The translations under genes were made by a program, and so were the position numbers. From NCBI GenBank assembly GCA_035532475.1, contig DATKQY010000061.1, forward strand, positions 1 through 64,000: a stretch of DNA of 64,000 bases, given 5' to 3'. The notes below the pieces were generated by a model. The model made no database searches. It worked only from the letters and a program-made list of their open reading frames with translations, and was not told the DNA's origin. Shown one piece after another: positions 48,900 to 61,373 of the stretch; position 1 is the stretch's first letter, and every line of letters starts with the position of its first letter. This DNA is from DATKQY01 sp035532475 (GTDB lineage Bacteria; Actinomycetota; Acidimicrobiia; Acidimicrobiales; Bog-793).

Positions 48900-49949
48900 G
48901 TGCGTTCGCCCGCCACCGCGGTGATCTGCTCGTACCGGCTCGGCGGGACCGACGGCGTCTCCGTCGAGGCGGCCAAGTGGGAGGTGGCGCTCCTCGAGCT
49001 CGGCTGGCGGGTGCGCACCGTCGCCGGGGAGGGCCGTGCCGACGTGGTCCTGCCCTGCCTCGCTGCCTCCTCGGCGGGACCGCCCCGACCGGGGGAGCTC
49101 GAGTCGGCGTTCGGCGGCGGCGACGTCGTGATCGTCGAGAACCTCTGCTCGCTGCCGCTCAACCCTGCCGCCTCGGCGGCGGTCGCCCGCTCGCTTCGCG
49201 GGCGCCCGGCCCTGCTGCGCCACCACGACCTCGCCGTCGAACGCCCCGGCCTCGCCCACCTCGGACCGACGCCCGACGACCCGGCCTGGCGCCACGTCTG
49301 CCTCAGCCGGGCGGCTGCGGGTCGCCTCGCCGCCGAGGGGATCCCGGCGGACGTCCTCCGCAACGCCTTCGACCCCGACCCGCCGCCCGGGGACCGGGAG
49401 ACGGCACGGGCGAGCCTCGGCGTCGCGCCCGGCGAGCGCCTCGTCCTCCAGCCGACCCGGGCGATCGCCCGCAAAGGGGTTCCCGAGGGCCTCGCGCTCG
49501 CCGAGGCCCTCGGCGCGACCTACTGGTTGACCGGCGCGGCGGAGGACGGCTACGGCGACGAGCTCGCCGCCGTGCTCGCCGGCGCGAGGGGCAAGGTGCT
49601 CCACCGGCCGGCCCAGACGATGGCCGACGCCTACGCGGCCTGCGACCTCGTGGCCTTCCCGTCGACGCTCGAGGGCTTCGGCAACCCGACGATCGAGTCG
49701 GCGACGCACCGCAGGCCGCTCGCGGTGGGACCGTTCGAGGTCGGCGCGGAGCTGCGCCGCTTCGGCTTCTGCTGGTTCGACGCGGCGGACCACCGCGTGA
49801 TCGCCGCCTGGCTCGCCGAGCCCGACCCGCGACTGCTCGACCACAACGCCGAGGTGGCACGGCGGCACTTCTCGCTCGAGGCGCTACCGGCTCAGCTCTC
49901 GCGCCTGCTCGCGGGCCTCCCGGGCACCGGTACGATCGGGCGGTGGTGA
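48900..49949 (+). CDS. GT-B type glycosyltransferase (GT4-like)
   Basis: 349 residues from GTG 48900. It has an N-terminal Rossmann half with CSYRLGGTDGVSVEAAKW, a middle ERLVLQPTRAIARKGV segment, and the C-terminal donor-binding AYAACDLVAFPSTLEGFGNPTIESA, the ordinary GT4 E-x7-E region. It transfers a sugar from a nucleotide donor at the cytoplasmic face. Divergent gmd suggests a GDP-deoxyhexose donor, which is only contextual. Its stop overlaps the glgE start (GTGA), so it may be co-translated with the glucan genes. Confidence 0.87.
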   Translation: MRSPATAVICSYRLGGTDGVSVEAAKWEVALLELGWRVRTVAGEGRADVVLPCLAASSAGPPRPGELESAFGGGDVVIVENLCSLPLNPAASAAVARSLRGRPALLRHHDLAVERPGLAHLGPTPDDPAWRHVCLSRAAAGRLAAEGIPADVLRNAFDPDPPPGDRETARASLGVAPGERLVLQPTRAIARKGVPEGLALAEALGATYWLTGAAEDGYGDELAAVLAGARGKVLHRPAQTMADAYAACDLVAFPSTLEGFGNPTIESATHRRPLAVGPFEVGAELRRFGFCWFDAADHRVIAAWLAEPDPRLLDHNAEVARRHFSLEALPAQLSRLLAGLPGTGTIGRW

Positions 49950-51963
49950 GCTCCCCGGCACGAAGGCGACCGGCGATCCCGCCGCCACGGTCGCCGGTCG
50001 TGATCGAGGCCCTCGAGCCGCTCGTCGAAGGTGGTCGCTTCGCCGCCAAGGCCGTCGCCGGCGAGCCCCTGACCGTGCGCGCGGACGTGTTCGCGCACGG
50101 ACACGACCTCGTCAGGGCCTTCGTGCGCCACCGCCGGAGCGGGACTCGCCCCTGGTCCCTCGCGCCGATGTCGCCGGTCGGCAACGACCGCTTCGAGGCC
50201 GCCGTCGTCCTCGGCAAGCCGGGCCAGCACCAGCTCGAGGTGCTGGGCGAGGTCGACGCCCTCGCGACGTGGCGGCGGGACGCCAGGCGCCGTGCCAGCG
50301 CGGGAGCCTTCGACCCGAACGACGCGGTGACCGGGTCGCGTCTGCTCGCGGAGGCAGACGCGCTGGTCGACGGCCGGCTCGCCACGCTCGTGGAAAACCT
50401 GAGCCGGGTGGACGGGGCGGGCGCCCTCGCTCCGCTCCTCGACGAGGTCGACGAGCTCGATGACGTGCTCGCCTCGCGACCTCCGACGACGGACCGCCCC
50501 GCCTCGGCCGGGTTCGCCGTGCTCGCGGAGCGCCCGCTCGCCGCCTTCTCCAGCTGGTACGAGTGCTTCCCCCGCTCGACGAGCCCGGTCGCCGGCCGCC
50601 ACGGCACCCTCGCCGACCTGGCCAAGCGGCTCGACTACGTGGCGGAGCTCGGCTTCGACGTCCTCTACCTGCCCCCGATCCACCCGATCGGCACCACGGA
50701 GCGAAGGGGGCGCTCCAACAGCCCGGTGGCGGGGCCCGGCGATGTCGGCAGCCCCTGGGCGATCGGCTCGTCCTCCGGCGGTCACACCGCCATCGCCCCA
50801 GAGCTCGGCACGCTCGCGGACTTCGACGAGCTCGTCGCCGAGGCCGCCTCGTGCGGCATCGAGATCGCGCTCGACCTCGCCTTCCAGTGCTCACCCGACC
50901 ACCCGTGGGTCCGCGAGCACCCCGAGTGGTTCGCGCACCGAGCCGACGGCACGGTCGCCTGCGCCGAGAACCCGCCCAAGCGCTACGAGGACATCTACCC
51001 GCTCGACTTCGCGACCACCGACCGCGAGGGCCTCTACGGCGCCCTGCTCGACGTGGTGCTGTTCTGGGTGGGGCGCGGCGTGCGCGTCTTCCGGGTCGAC
51101 AACCCCCACACGAAGCCGTTCGACCTGTGGGAGTGGCTCATCGCCTCGGTGCGCGGGGTCGACCCCGGCGTGGTGTTCCTCTCCGAGGCCTTCACCCGCC
51201 CAAAGGTGATGCACCGGCTCGCCAAGCTCGGTTTCGACCAGTCGTACACGTACTTCACGTGGCGGGACGCCAAGGACGAGATCGTCTCCTACTTCGAGGA
51301 GCTCGCCCACGGTCCCGGGCGGACTTACTTCCGGCCGAACGTCTGGCCGAACACGCCGGACATCCTGGCCAAGAGCCTCCAGCACGGCGGGCGCGCCAGC
51401 TTCGTCGCGCGCCTCGTGCTCGCGGCGTGCCTCTCGGCGAGCTACGGCATCTACGGTCCCGTCTTCGAGCTGCTCGTCGACGAGCCGGCGGCGCCGGGCA
51501 GCGAGGAGTACGCCGACTCGGAGAAGTACGAGATCCGCCAGCTCGACCTCGGCGACCCCCGCTCGATCCGCGACGTCGTGCGTCGCGTCAACGGGGCACG
51601 GCGCTCGCACCCAGCGCTGCAGCGCGACGGCTCGCTCCACTTCCACCGGGTCGACAACGACCGGCTCATCTGCTGGTCGAAGCGGGACAGGCAGACCGGC
51701 GACGTCGTCCTCTGCGTCGTGAGCCTCGACCCCGACTGGCCCCAGTCCGGCTTCGTCGAGCTCGACCTCGGTGAGCTCGGCCTCGGCTGGGACGCGCCCT
51801 TCGAGGTGCGCGACGAGCTGGACGGCGCCTCCTACACGTGGAAGGGCGCGCGGAACTTCGTCCTGCTCGACCCGGCGCGCTCGAGCGCGCACGTGCTCGC
51901 CGTCGCGCCGCCCACCCCCGGTGTGGAGCCGCCGGGCACCTCCCTCGCCTCCGGCGGCGGCCG

Positions 51964-51967
<4 letters not shown>
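49946..51967 (+). CDS. glgE: GlgE: alpha-1,4-glucan:maltose-1-phosphate maltosyltransferase
   Basis: 673 residues from GTG 49946 (49943 also possible). After an N-terminal beta-domain (about 15-115) and helical insert comes the GH13 barrel: YLPPIHPIGTTERRG, GSPWAIGSSSGGH, PPKRYEDIYP, the nucleophile Asp in FRVDNPHTKPF near 384 and acid Glu in FLSEAFTRPK near 413. The YEDIYP segment and early SSWYECFPRS are typical of GlgE. It extends glucan using maltose-1-phosphate. The maltokinase that makes its substrate is encoded next. Confidence 0.95.
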
Positions 51968-55413
<3,446 letters not shown>

Positions 55414-55415
55414 GC

Positions 55416-57539
55416 GTGGGAAGGGCACGGATCGCCGAGGAGCGCAGGCGGGCCCTCGAGGAGCTCGCCCGCCGCCGCGGCGTCGCCGTCGAGTTCACGA
55501 GCGCCACCGGGGAGCGCAGGCGCGCGAGCGACGACACCCTCGCCGCGGTGCTCCGTGCCCTCGGCGAGCCGCTCGGCGGGCCGGGCGAGGCGGTGGCGCT
55601 CGCCGCCGAGCGCCGCGCCGAGCGGCACCGCTCGCGCCGGGCCGGCACGCCCGCCCTCCCGCCGGTGCTCGTCGCCTGGGGCGGCCGTCTCCCTCCGCTC
55701 GATCTCGCCGGCGCGAGCCACCGCGACGCCACGGCGCCGACCGGGGCGGGGGGGGGCCTCGCCCTGGTCACCGAGGGCGCGGACGAGCCGGGCATCCTCG
55801 CCGCGAGGCCCGACGGTGCCGGTCGAGCCGTCGTCGAGGAGACCCTCCCCTACGGCGTGCACCGGCTGGTCGCCGGCGAGGAGGGGCCACGATCCTGGGT
55901 CGTCTCGGCGCCGGAGCGGCCGGGGGACGGCGACGCTCGCCCGGTGGCCCGCGGCTGGGGGGTGTTCGCCGCCGCCTACTCGCTGCGCGACGGGCGCCGC
56001 GGGCCGGCCGGCGACCTCGGGGCGCTGCGCGCCCTCGGCGAGGCGGTGGCGCCGCTCGGCGCCTCGGTCGTCGCCACGCTCCCGCTCCTCGCGGAGCTCG
56101 CCACCGCCGACGGCGCGGCGCCGGGCCAGCAGCCGTACGCGCCGGTGAGCCGGATGTGGTGGAACGAGGCGTACCTCGACCTCGACCGCCTCGTCGAGCT
56201 CGCGCCCGAGGACCGCGACTGGCGCGCCGCGGCGCCCGAGCCGGAGCGAGCGGACCTCGCCGGCGCGGCGAGTGCGGCCCGGCCGGCCCTCGAGCGCGCC
56301 GCACGGCGGCTCCTCGCCCGTGACAGCGAGCGCCGGCGCTCCTTCCAGGCCTTCCGGGCGGCGCGGCCCGACGTCGCCAGCTACGCGCGCTTCCGGGCGG
56401 CCGTGGAGCGCGCCGGCCCCGACGTGTCGAGCTGGCCCTCGACCTGGCGCGCGGGCAGGATCGGCCCGGACGAGGTCGCCCCCGAGGCCGCGCTCCGCCA
56501 CGTCTACGCGCAGTACGCCACCGACGCGCAGCTGGCGGAGGACGCGGGGGCGCTCGGGCGCGAGGGCTGCGGGCTCCTCCTCGACCTGCCGATCGGCTGC
56601 CGCCCGGGTGGCTACGACCCCTGGGCGTTCCCGGCGGCGTTCGCCGCCGGTGCGTCCGTCGGGGCGCCGCCCGACGGCTTCTTCCCCTCCGGCCAGGACT
56701 GGGGCTTCCCCCCGCCGCATCCCGGAGGGGACCGCGCGACCGGCTACGAGCTCATGCGCCAGGTGCTCACCCACCACCTGAGACATGCCGCGGTGCTGCG
56801 CGTGGACCACGTGCTCGGCTGGTCGCGGCTGTGGTGGGTGCCGGCGGGGATGTCGCCGGGCGAGGGGGCCTACGTCCGCTACCCGCTCGAGGAGCTCCTG
56901 GCGGTGGCGTGCCTCGAGGCGTGGCGCCACGGTGCGGAGCTGCTCGGCGAGGACCTCGGCACCGTCGAGCGGGGGCTGCGCCCGCGCCTCGCCCGCCACG
57001 GCGTCGACCGGATGCGCGTGGCGATCTACGACCTCGCCGAGCGGCCCCGGCGGGCGCTCACCCCGCCGGCGGGCACGGTCGCCTACGTCGACACGCACGA
57101 CAGCGCCACCTTCGCCGGCTTCCTCGACGGTTCCGAGGTGACGCTGCGCGAGGAGCTCGGGCTCCTCCCGGCGGCCGCCGCCGGCGGGGAGCGGGCCGAG
57201 CGGGCGCGCCTCGCCGCGGCGCTGGTCGAGCGCCTGGAACGCGTCGGCCGCCTCGCCCCCGGCGAGCACAAGGACGTGCTGGCGGTGCTCGCCGCGGTCC
57301 TGGAGGAGCTCGGCGAGTCGCCGGCCGACCTGGTGGTGGTGCCGGTCGAGGACCTGCTCGAGGAGCGCGACCCGCACAACGTGCCCGGCACGACCTGCGA
57401 GCACGCCAACTTCTCGCGCCGCATGGCGCGAACCGTCGCCGAGTGCACCGCCGAGGCGCGCGTCCGCGAGGCCCTCGAGCGGCTCGACGCGGCGCGCCGG
57501 CGTGCGGGAGCGCCGGCCCGGGTAGGGAGGACGACGTGA
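55416..57539 (+). CDS. malQ: 4-alpha-glucanotransferase (amylomaltase)
   Basis: 707 residues from GTG 55416, two bases after the previous stop. GH77 motifs are LRVDHVLGWSRLWW near 460, GEDLGTVE near 511 and VDTHDSATFAG near 557, matching the three catalytic acids. The first 220 residues form the extra N-terminal domain of actinobacterial MalQ, here Ala/Gly-rich. The enzyme moves glucan chains between maltooligosaccharides. GTGA overlap with glgB. Confidence 0.92.
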   Translation: MGRARIAEERRRALEELARRRGVAVEFTSATGERRRASDDTLAAVLRALGEPLGGPGEAVALAAERRAERHRSRRAGTPALPPVLVAWGGRLPPLDLAGASHRDATAPTGAGGGLALVTEGADEPGILAARPDGAGRAVVEETLPYGVHRLVAGEEGPRSWVVSAPERPGDGDARPVARGWGVFAAAYSLRDGRRGPAGDLGALRALGEAVAPLGASVVATLPLLAELATADGAAPGQQPYAPVSRMWWNEAYLDLDRLVELAPEDRDWRAAAPEPERADLAGAASAARPALERAARRLLARDSERRRSFQAFRAARPDVASYARFRAAVERAGPDVSSWPSTWRAGRIGPDEVAPEAALRHVYAQYATDAQLAEDAGALGREGCGLLLDLPIGCRPGGYDPWAFPAAFAAGASVGAPPDGFFPSGQDWGFPPPHPGGDRATGYELMRQVLTHHLRHAAVLRVDHVLGWSRLWWVPAGMSPGEGAYVRYPLEELLAVACLEAWRHGAELLGEDLGTVERGLRPRLARHGVDRMRVAIYDLAERPRRALTPPAGTVAYVDTHDSATFAGFLDGSEVTLREELGLLPAAAAGGERAERARLAAALVERLERVGRLAPGEHKDVLAVLAAVLEELGESPADLVVVPVEDLLEERDPHNVPGTTCEHANFSRRMARTVAECTAEARVREALERLDAARRRAGAPARVGRTT

Positions 57540-59452
57540 CCGACGCCCCCCACCAGGGCGCGCCGCGCGGCGGGCGGATGCCGGGCGAGCTCGACCGCTA
57601 CCTGTTCAACGAGGGTCGCCACCACCGCCTCTACGAGGTGCTCGGCGCGCACCGGCTCGTCGGGGCGCCGGACCGCTGGTCCTTCGCGATCTGGGCGCCG
57701 AACGCCACCGCCGTCTCGGTCGTGCACGACCACAACGGCTGGCGGGCCGGGCGCGACCGCCTCGAGCCGCAGGCCAGCTCCGGCATCTGGGCGGGCACGG
57801 TGGAGGGCGTCGGCGAGGGGACCTGCTACAAGTTCTCCCTCGACACGCCGGCCGGCCGGCGCCAGCGTGCCGACCCCTTCGCCTTCGCCACCGAGGTGCC
57901 GCCTCGCACCGCCTCGGTCCTCACGGGCCTCGGCCACCGCTGGGGCGATGCCGAGTGGATGGCGCGGCGGCCGACGGCGCAGGGCCCCGACGCCCCGCTC
58001 AGCGTCTACGAGCTCCACCTCGGCTCGTGGCGGCGGCACGAGGACGGCTCGTACCTCTCCTACGCCGAGGTGGCCGGCCCCCTCGTGGACCACGTCACGA
58101 GGCTCGGCTTCACCCACGTGGAGCTGCTGCCCGTGATGGAGCACCCGTTCTACGGCTCGTGGGGCTACCAGACGACGAGCTTCTTCGCGCCGAGCTCGCG
58201 CTACGGCCCCCCGGAGGAGCTGATGGGCCTCGTCGACACCCTGCACCGGGCGGGCATCGGCGTGCTCCTCGACTGGGTGCCCTCGCACTTCGCCACCGAC
58301 GAGTTCGCCCTCTCCGAGCTCGACGGCACCCACCTCTACGAGCACGCCGACCCCCGCCGGGCGATCCATCCCGACTGGGGGAGCTATGAGTTCAACTACG
58401 GCCGCCACGAGGTGCGCTCGTTCCTCGTCTCAAGCGCCTGCTTCTGGCTGGACCGGTACCACGCCGACGGGCTCCGGGTGGACGCCGTCGCCTCGATGCT
58501 CTACCTCGACTACTCGCGAAAGGAAGGCGAGTGGTCCCCGAACCCGTACGGCGGCAACGAGGACGTGGAGGCGATCACGCTGCTCCGGGAGATGAACGAC
58601 GCCGTGCACGGCGCGTTCCCGGGCGTGGTGACGGTCGCCGAGGAGTCGACCGCCTGGCCGGGCGTGACGCGCCCGACCGCCGAGGGCGGGCTCGGCTTCT
58701 CGCTCAAGTGGGACATGGGCTGGATGCACGACACGCTGACGCACTTCGCGCGCGACCCCGTGTACCGGCGCTTCCACTACGACGAGCTCACGTTCCGCGC
58801 GCTGTACGCGTTCTCGGAGGCCTACCTCCTCCCGCTCTCCCACGACGAGGTGGTCCACGGCAAGGGGGCGCTCGCGACGAAGATGCCGGGGGACGACTGG
58901 CAGCGGCGCGCCAACCTCCGGCTCCTCTACGGATACCAGTGGACCCTGCCCGGCAAGAAGCTCCTCTTCATGGGGAGCGAGCTCGGGACGTGGCGGGAGT
59001 GGGACCACGAAGGCGAGATCGAGTGGTCGCTCCTCGGCCACCCGGCCCACGCCGGCATCGCCCGCTTCGTCGCCGACTGCAACGCCTGCTACCGCGCCCA
59101 CGAGGCGCTGCACGCCCGGGACCTGTCGCCGGACGGCTTCGCCTGGGTCGAGGCCGAGGCGCGGGCCGACTCTGTGCTCGGTTGGCTCCGCTTCGCCGGC
59201 GACGCCCCACCGGTGCTCGCCGTGGCGAACCTCACCCCCGTCGTCCGGCGCTGGCGCTTCGGGGTCCCCGAGGCGGGCCGCTGGGAGGAGATCTTGAACA
59301 GCGACGCCACCGAGTACGGCGGCTCGGGCGTCGGCAACGCCGGCGCCGTCGAGGCGGACGGGGCGCCCTGGCGCGGCCAGCCGGCGAGCCTCGAGTGCAC
59401 CCTGGCGCCGCTCGGCCTGCTCGCGCTCGTCCCGGCGCGCGGCCGGCGCTGA
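57536..59452 (+). CDS. glgB: 1,4-alpha-glucan branching enzyme
   Basis: 638 residues from GTG 57536. A CBM48 domain (about 30-125; WSFAIWAPNATAVSVV) precedes the GH13_9 barrel with WGYQTTSFFAP, nucleophile in GLRVDAVASMLYLDY near 313, acid Glu in VAEESTAWPGV near 367 and LSHDEVVHGKGAL near 435. It lacks the N1 module found in long GlgB forms. It introduces alpha-1,6 branches into glucan made by GlgE. Confidence 0.96.
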   Translation: MTDAPHQGAPRGGRMPGELDRYLFNEGRHHRLYEVLGAHRLVGAPDRWSFAIWAPNATAVSVVHDHNGWRAGRDRLEPQASSGIWAGTVEGVGEGTCYKFSLDTPAGRRQRADPFAFATEVPPRTASVLTGLGHRWGDAEWMARRPTAQGPDAPLSVYELHLGSWRRHEDGSYLSYAEVAGPLVDHVTRLGFTHVELLPVMEHPFYGSWGYQTTSFFAPSSRYGPPEELMGLVDTLHRAGIGVLLDWVPSHFATDEFALSELDGTHLYEHADPRRAIHPDWGSYEFNYGRHEVRSFLVSSACFWLDRYHADGLRVDAVASMLYLDYSRKEGEWSPNPYGGNEDVEAITLLREMNDAVHGAFPGVVTVAEESTAWPGVTRPTAEGGLGFSLKWDMGWMHDTLTHFARDPVYRRFHYDELTFRALYAFSEAYLLPLSHDEVVHGKGALATKMPGDDWQRRANLRLLYGYQWTLPGKKLLFMGSELGTWREWDHEGEIEWSLLGHPAHAGIARFVADCNACYRAHEALHARDLSPDGFAWVEAEARADSVLGWLRFAGDAPPVLAVANLTPVVRRWRFGVPEAGRWEEILNSDATEYGGSGVGNAGAVEADGAPWRGQPASLECTLAPLGLLALVPARGRR

Positions 59453-59454
59453 GC

Positions 59455-61353
59455 GTGACGACGAGGAGCGCCGGCGCCCTGGCGACGCGGCACGGAGCGA
59501 CCTACCTCGGTGGCGGCCGGACCCGCTTCGGCGTGTTCGCGCCCGAGGTGCGCTCCGTCGAGCTCGTCGTCGCCGAGGAGGTCCTGGCGGCGCTCGCCCC
59601 GGCCGGCGAGGGCTACCACGCCACCGTCGCCGCCGCCGGGCCGGGCACCCGCTACCGCTTCCTGCTCGACGGGCGCGGACCCTATCCCGACCCGGCGTCG
59701 CGCTCCCAGCCCGAGGGCGTCCACGGCCCCTCGGCCGTCGTGTCGCTCGAGCCCCCGGACACTCCCGGATGGCGCGGGGTGCCGCTCGGGTCCCAGGTGA
59801 TCTGCGAGGTGCACGTCGGGACCTTCAGCGCCGAGGGGACCTTCGCCGGGGTCGCGGCGTCGCTCGGCGAGCTCGCCGACGCCGGCTACACCGCCGTCGA
59901 GCTGATGCCGGTGGGCGAGTTCCCGGGCGAGAGGAACTGGGGCTACGACGGCGTCTTCCCCTTCGCCGTCCAGTCCAGCTACGGCGGAGCGGCGGGCCTG
60001 ACCGAGCTCGTGGGCGCGGCGCACCGCGCCGGCATCGCCGTCGTCGTCGACGTCGTCTACAACCACCTCGGCCCGGAGGGCGCCGTCCACGGGCACTTCG
60101 CCCCCTACTTCACCGACCGCTACGCCACGCCGTGGGGAGAGGCGGTGAACGTCGACGGGCCGTGGAGCGACGGGGTGCGGAGCTACTTCGTCGAGCACGC
60201 CCTCTACCTCGTGCGCGACCTCGGGGTCGACGGCCTGCGCCTCGACGCGGTGCACGCCATCGCCGACCAGACCGCGTCGCCCTTCCTGGCGGAGCTCGCC
60301 GCGGCCGTGCACGCCGAGGCGCGTCGGAGCGGGCGGACCATCACCGTCGTGGCGGAGAGCTCCGACAACGACCCGCGCCTCGTCGCGGTCCCCGAGGCCG
60401 GCGGGCTCGGCGTCGACGCCGTGTGGAACGACGACTTCCACCACGCGCTCCGCACCACGCTGACAGGCGAATCGGACCGCTGGTTCGCCGACTTCCACGG
60501 CACCGGCGACCTCGCGACGGCGTTCCGGGACGGCTTCGTGCTCACCGGCCGCTACTCGCCGATGCGCCGCCGGCGCCACGGCGCCCGCCCGGTGTCGCCG
60601 ATCCCGGGTGAGCGCCTCGTCGTCTACGCGCAGAACCACGACCAGGTGGGCAACGCCGGCTTCGGCGAGCGGCTCGCCGCGGGCCTCGGCCTCGCCGCCC
60701 AGTACCCGATCGCGGCCGCCGTGCTCTGCTCGGGCGGTGTGCCGCTGCGCTTCATGGGCGAGGAGTACGGCGAGACGGCCCCGTTCCACTTCTTCACCGA
60801 CCACGGCGACCCGGCGCTCGTCGAGGCGGTCCGCGAGGGCCGGCGCGCGGAGGTGGGCGAGGCGGGCGGCGCCCCGCCACCGGACCCCCAGGACCCCGCC
60901 ACGTTCGAGGCGTCGCGCCCCGACCGCGTGCTCGCGCGCTCGGGCGAGCACGCCGAGCTGCTCTCCTGGCAACGCGCGCTGCTGCGTCTGCGCCGCGAGG
61001 AGCCGGCGCTCGGCACCCTCGAGCCGTCGCGCTCGCTCGTCTGGCACGACCCCGCGACGCGCTCGCTCGCGCTTCTCCGCCGGGCCGACCCCTACCTCGG
61101 CGGTCGCCCGGTCGCGATCATCCTCCACCTCGCGCCCGATGTCGCCGAGATCGCTCCCGACCTGCTCGCCGGCTGCACCCTCGAGGTGCTCGCCGTGCGG
61201 GGCGTCCCGGGCGTCGCCGTCGGCGAGCGCCTCGGGCCGCACGGCGACGGGTCCGCCCGCATCGTGTGCCCCGGCTACGCGGCGCTCGTCGCCGGGATCA
61301 CCGGGTGCCCCGCCGCCGCGCCGGACGGTGCAGGGGCGACCGACCGCCTGTGA
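59455..61353 (+). CDS. treZ: Malto-oligosyltrehalose trehalohydrolase
   Basis: 632 residues from GTG 59455, two bases after the glgB stop (the same TGAGCGTG junction as between treS and malQ). A short CBM48 domain (about 15-100) leads to the GH13_10 barrel: ICEVHVGTFSAEGTF, NWGYDGVFPFA, VYNHLGPEG, nucleophile in GLRLDAVHAI near 260, acid Glu in VAESSDNDPR near 302 and YAQNHDQVGN near 388. It releases trehalose from maltooligosyltrehalose made by TreY. Confidence 0.95.
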   Translation: MTTRSAGALATRHGATYLGGGRTRFGVFAPEVRSVELVVAEEVLAALAPAGEGYHATVAAAGPGTRYRFLLDGRGPYPDPASRSQPEGVHGPSAVVSLEPPDTPGWRGVPLGSQVICEVHVGTFSAEGTFAGVAASLGELADAGYTAVELMPVGEFPGERNWGYDGVFPFAVQSSYGGAAGLTELVGAAHRAGIAVVVDVVYNHLGPEGAVHGHFAPYFTDRYATPWGEAVNVDGPWSDGVRSYFVEHALYLVRDLGVDGLRLDAVHAIADQTASPFLAELAAAVHAEARRSGRTITVVAESSDNDPRLVAVPEAGGLGVDAVWNDDFHHALRTTLTGESDRWFADFHGTGDLATAFRDGFVLTGRYSPMRRRRHGARPVSPIPGERLVVYAQNHDQVGNAGFGERLAAGLGLAAQYPIAAAVLCSGGVPLRFMGEEYGETAPFHFFTDHGDPALVEAVREGRRAEVGEAGGAPPPDPQDPATFEASRPDRVLARSGEHAELLSWQRALLRLRREEPALGTLEPSRSLVWHDPATRSLALLRRADPYLGGRPVAIILHLAPDVAEIAPDLLAGCTLEVLAVRGVPGVAVGERLGPHGDGSARIVCPGYAALVAGITGCPAAAPDGAGATDRL

Positions 61354-61373
61354 GCCCGGCCCGCCGCGCGTGA
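61350..61373 (+). CDS. 7-codon relay mini-ORF between treZ and treY
   Basis: GTG 61350 overlaps the treZ stop (GTGA), and its own TGA (61371-61373) overlaps the treY GTG at 61370. It encodes seven residues and bridges a 16-nt gap, repeating the arrangement at 32806-32856. It may be chance. Confidence 0.3.
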   Translation: MSPARRA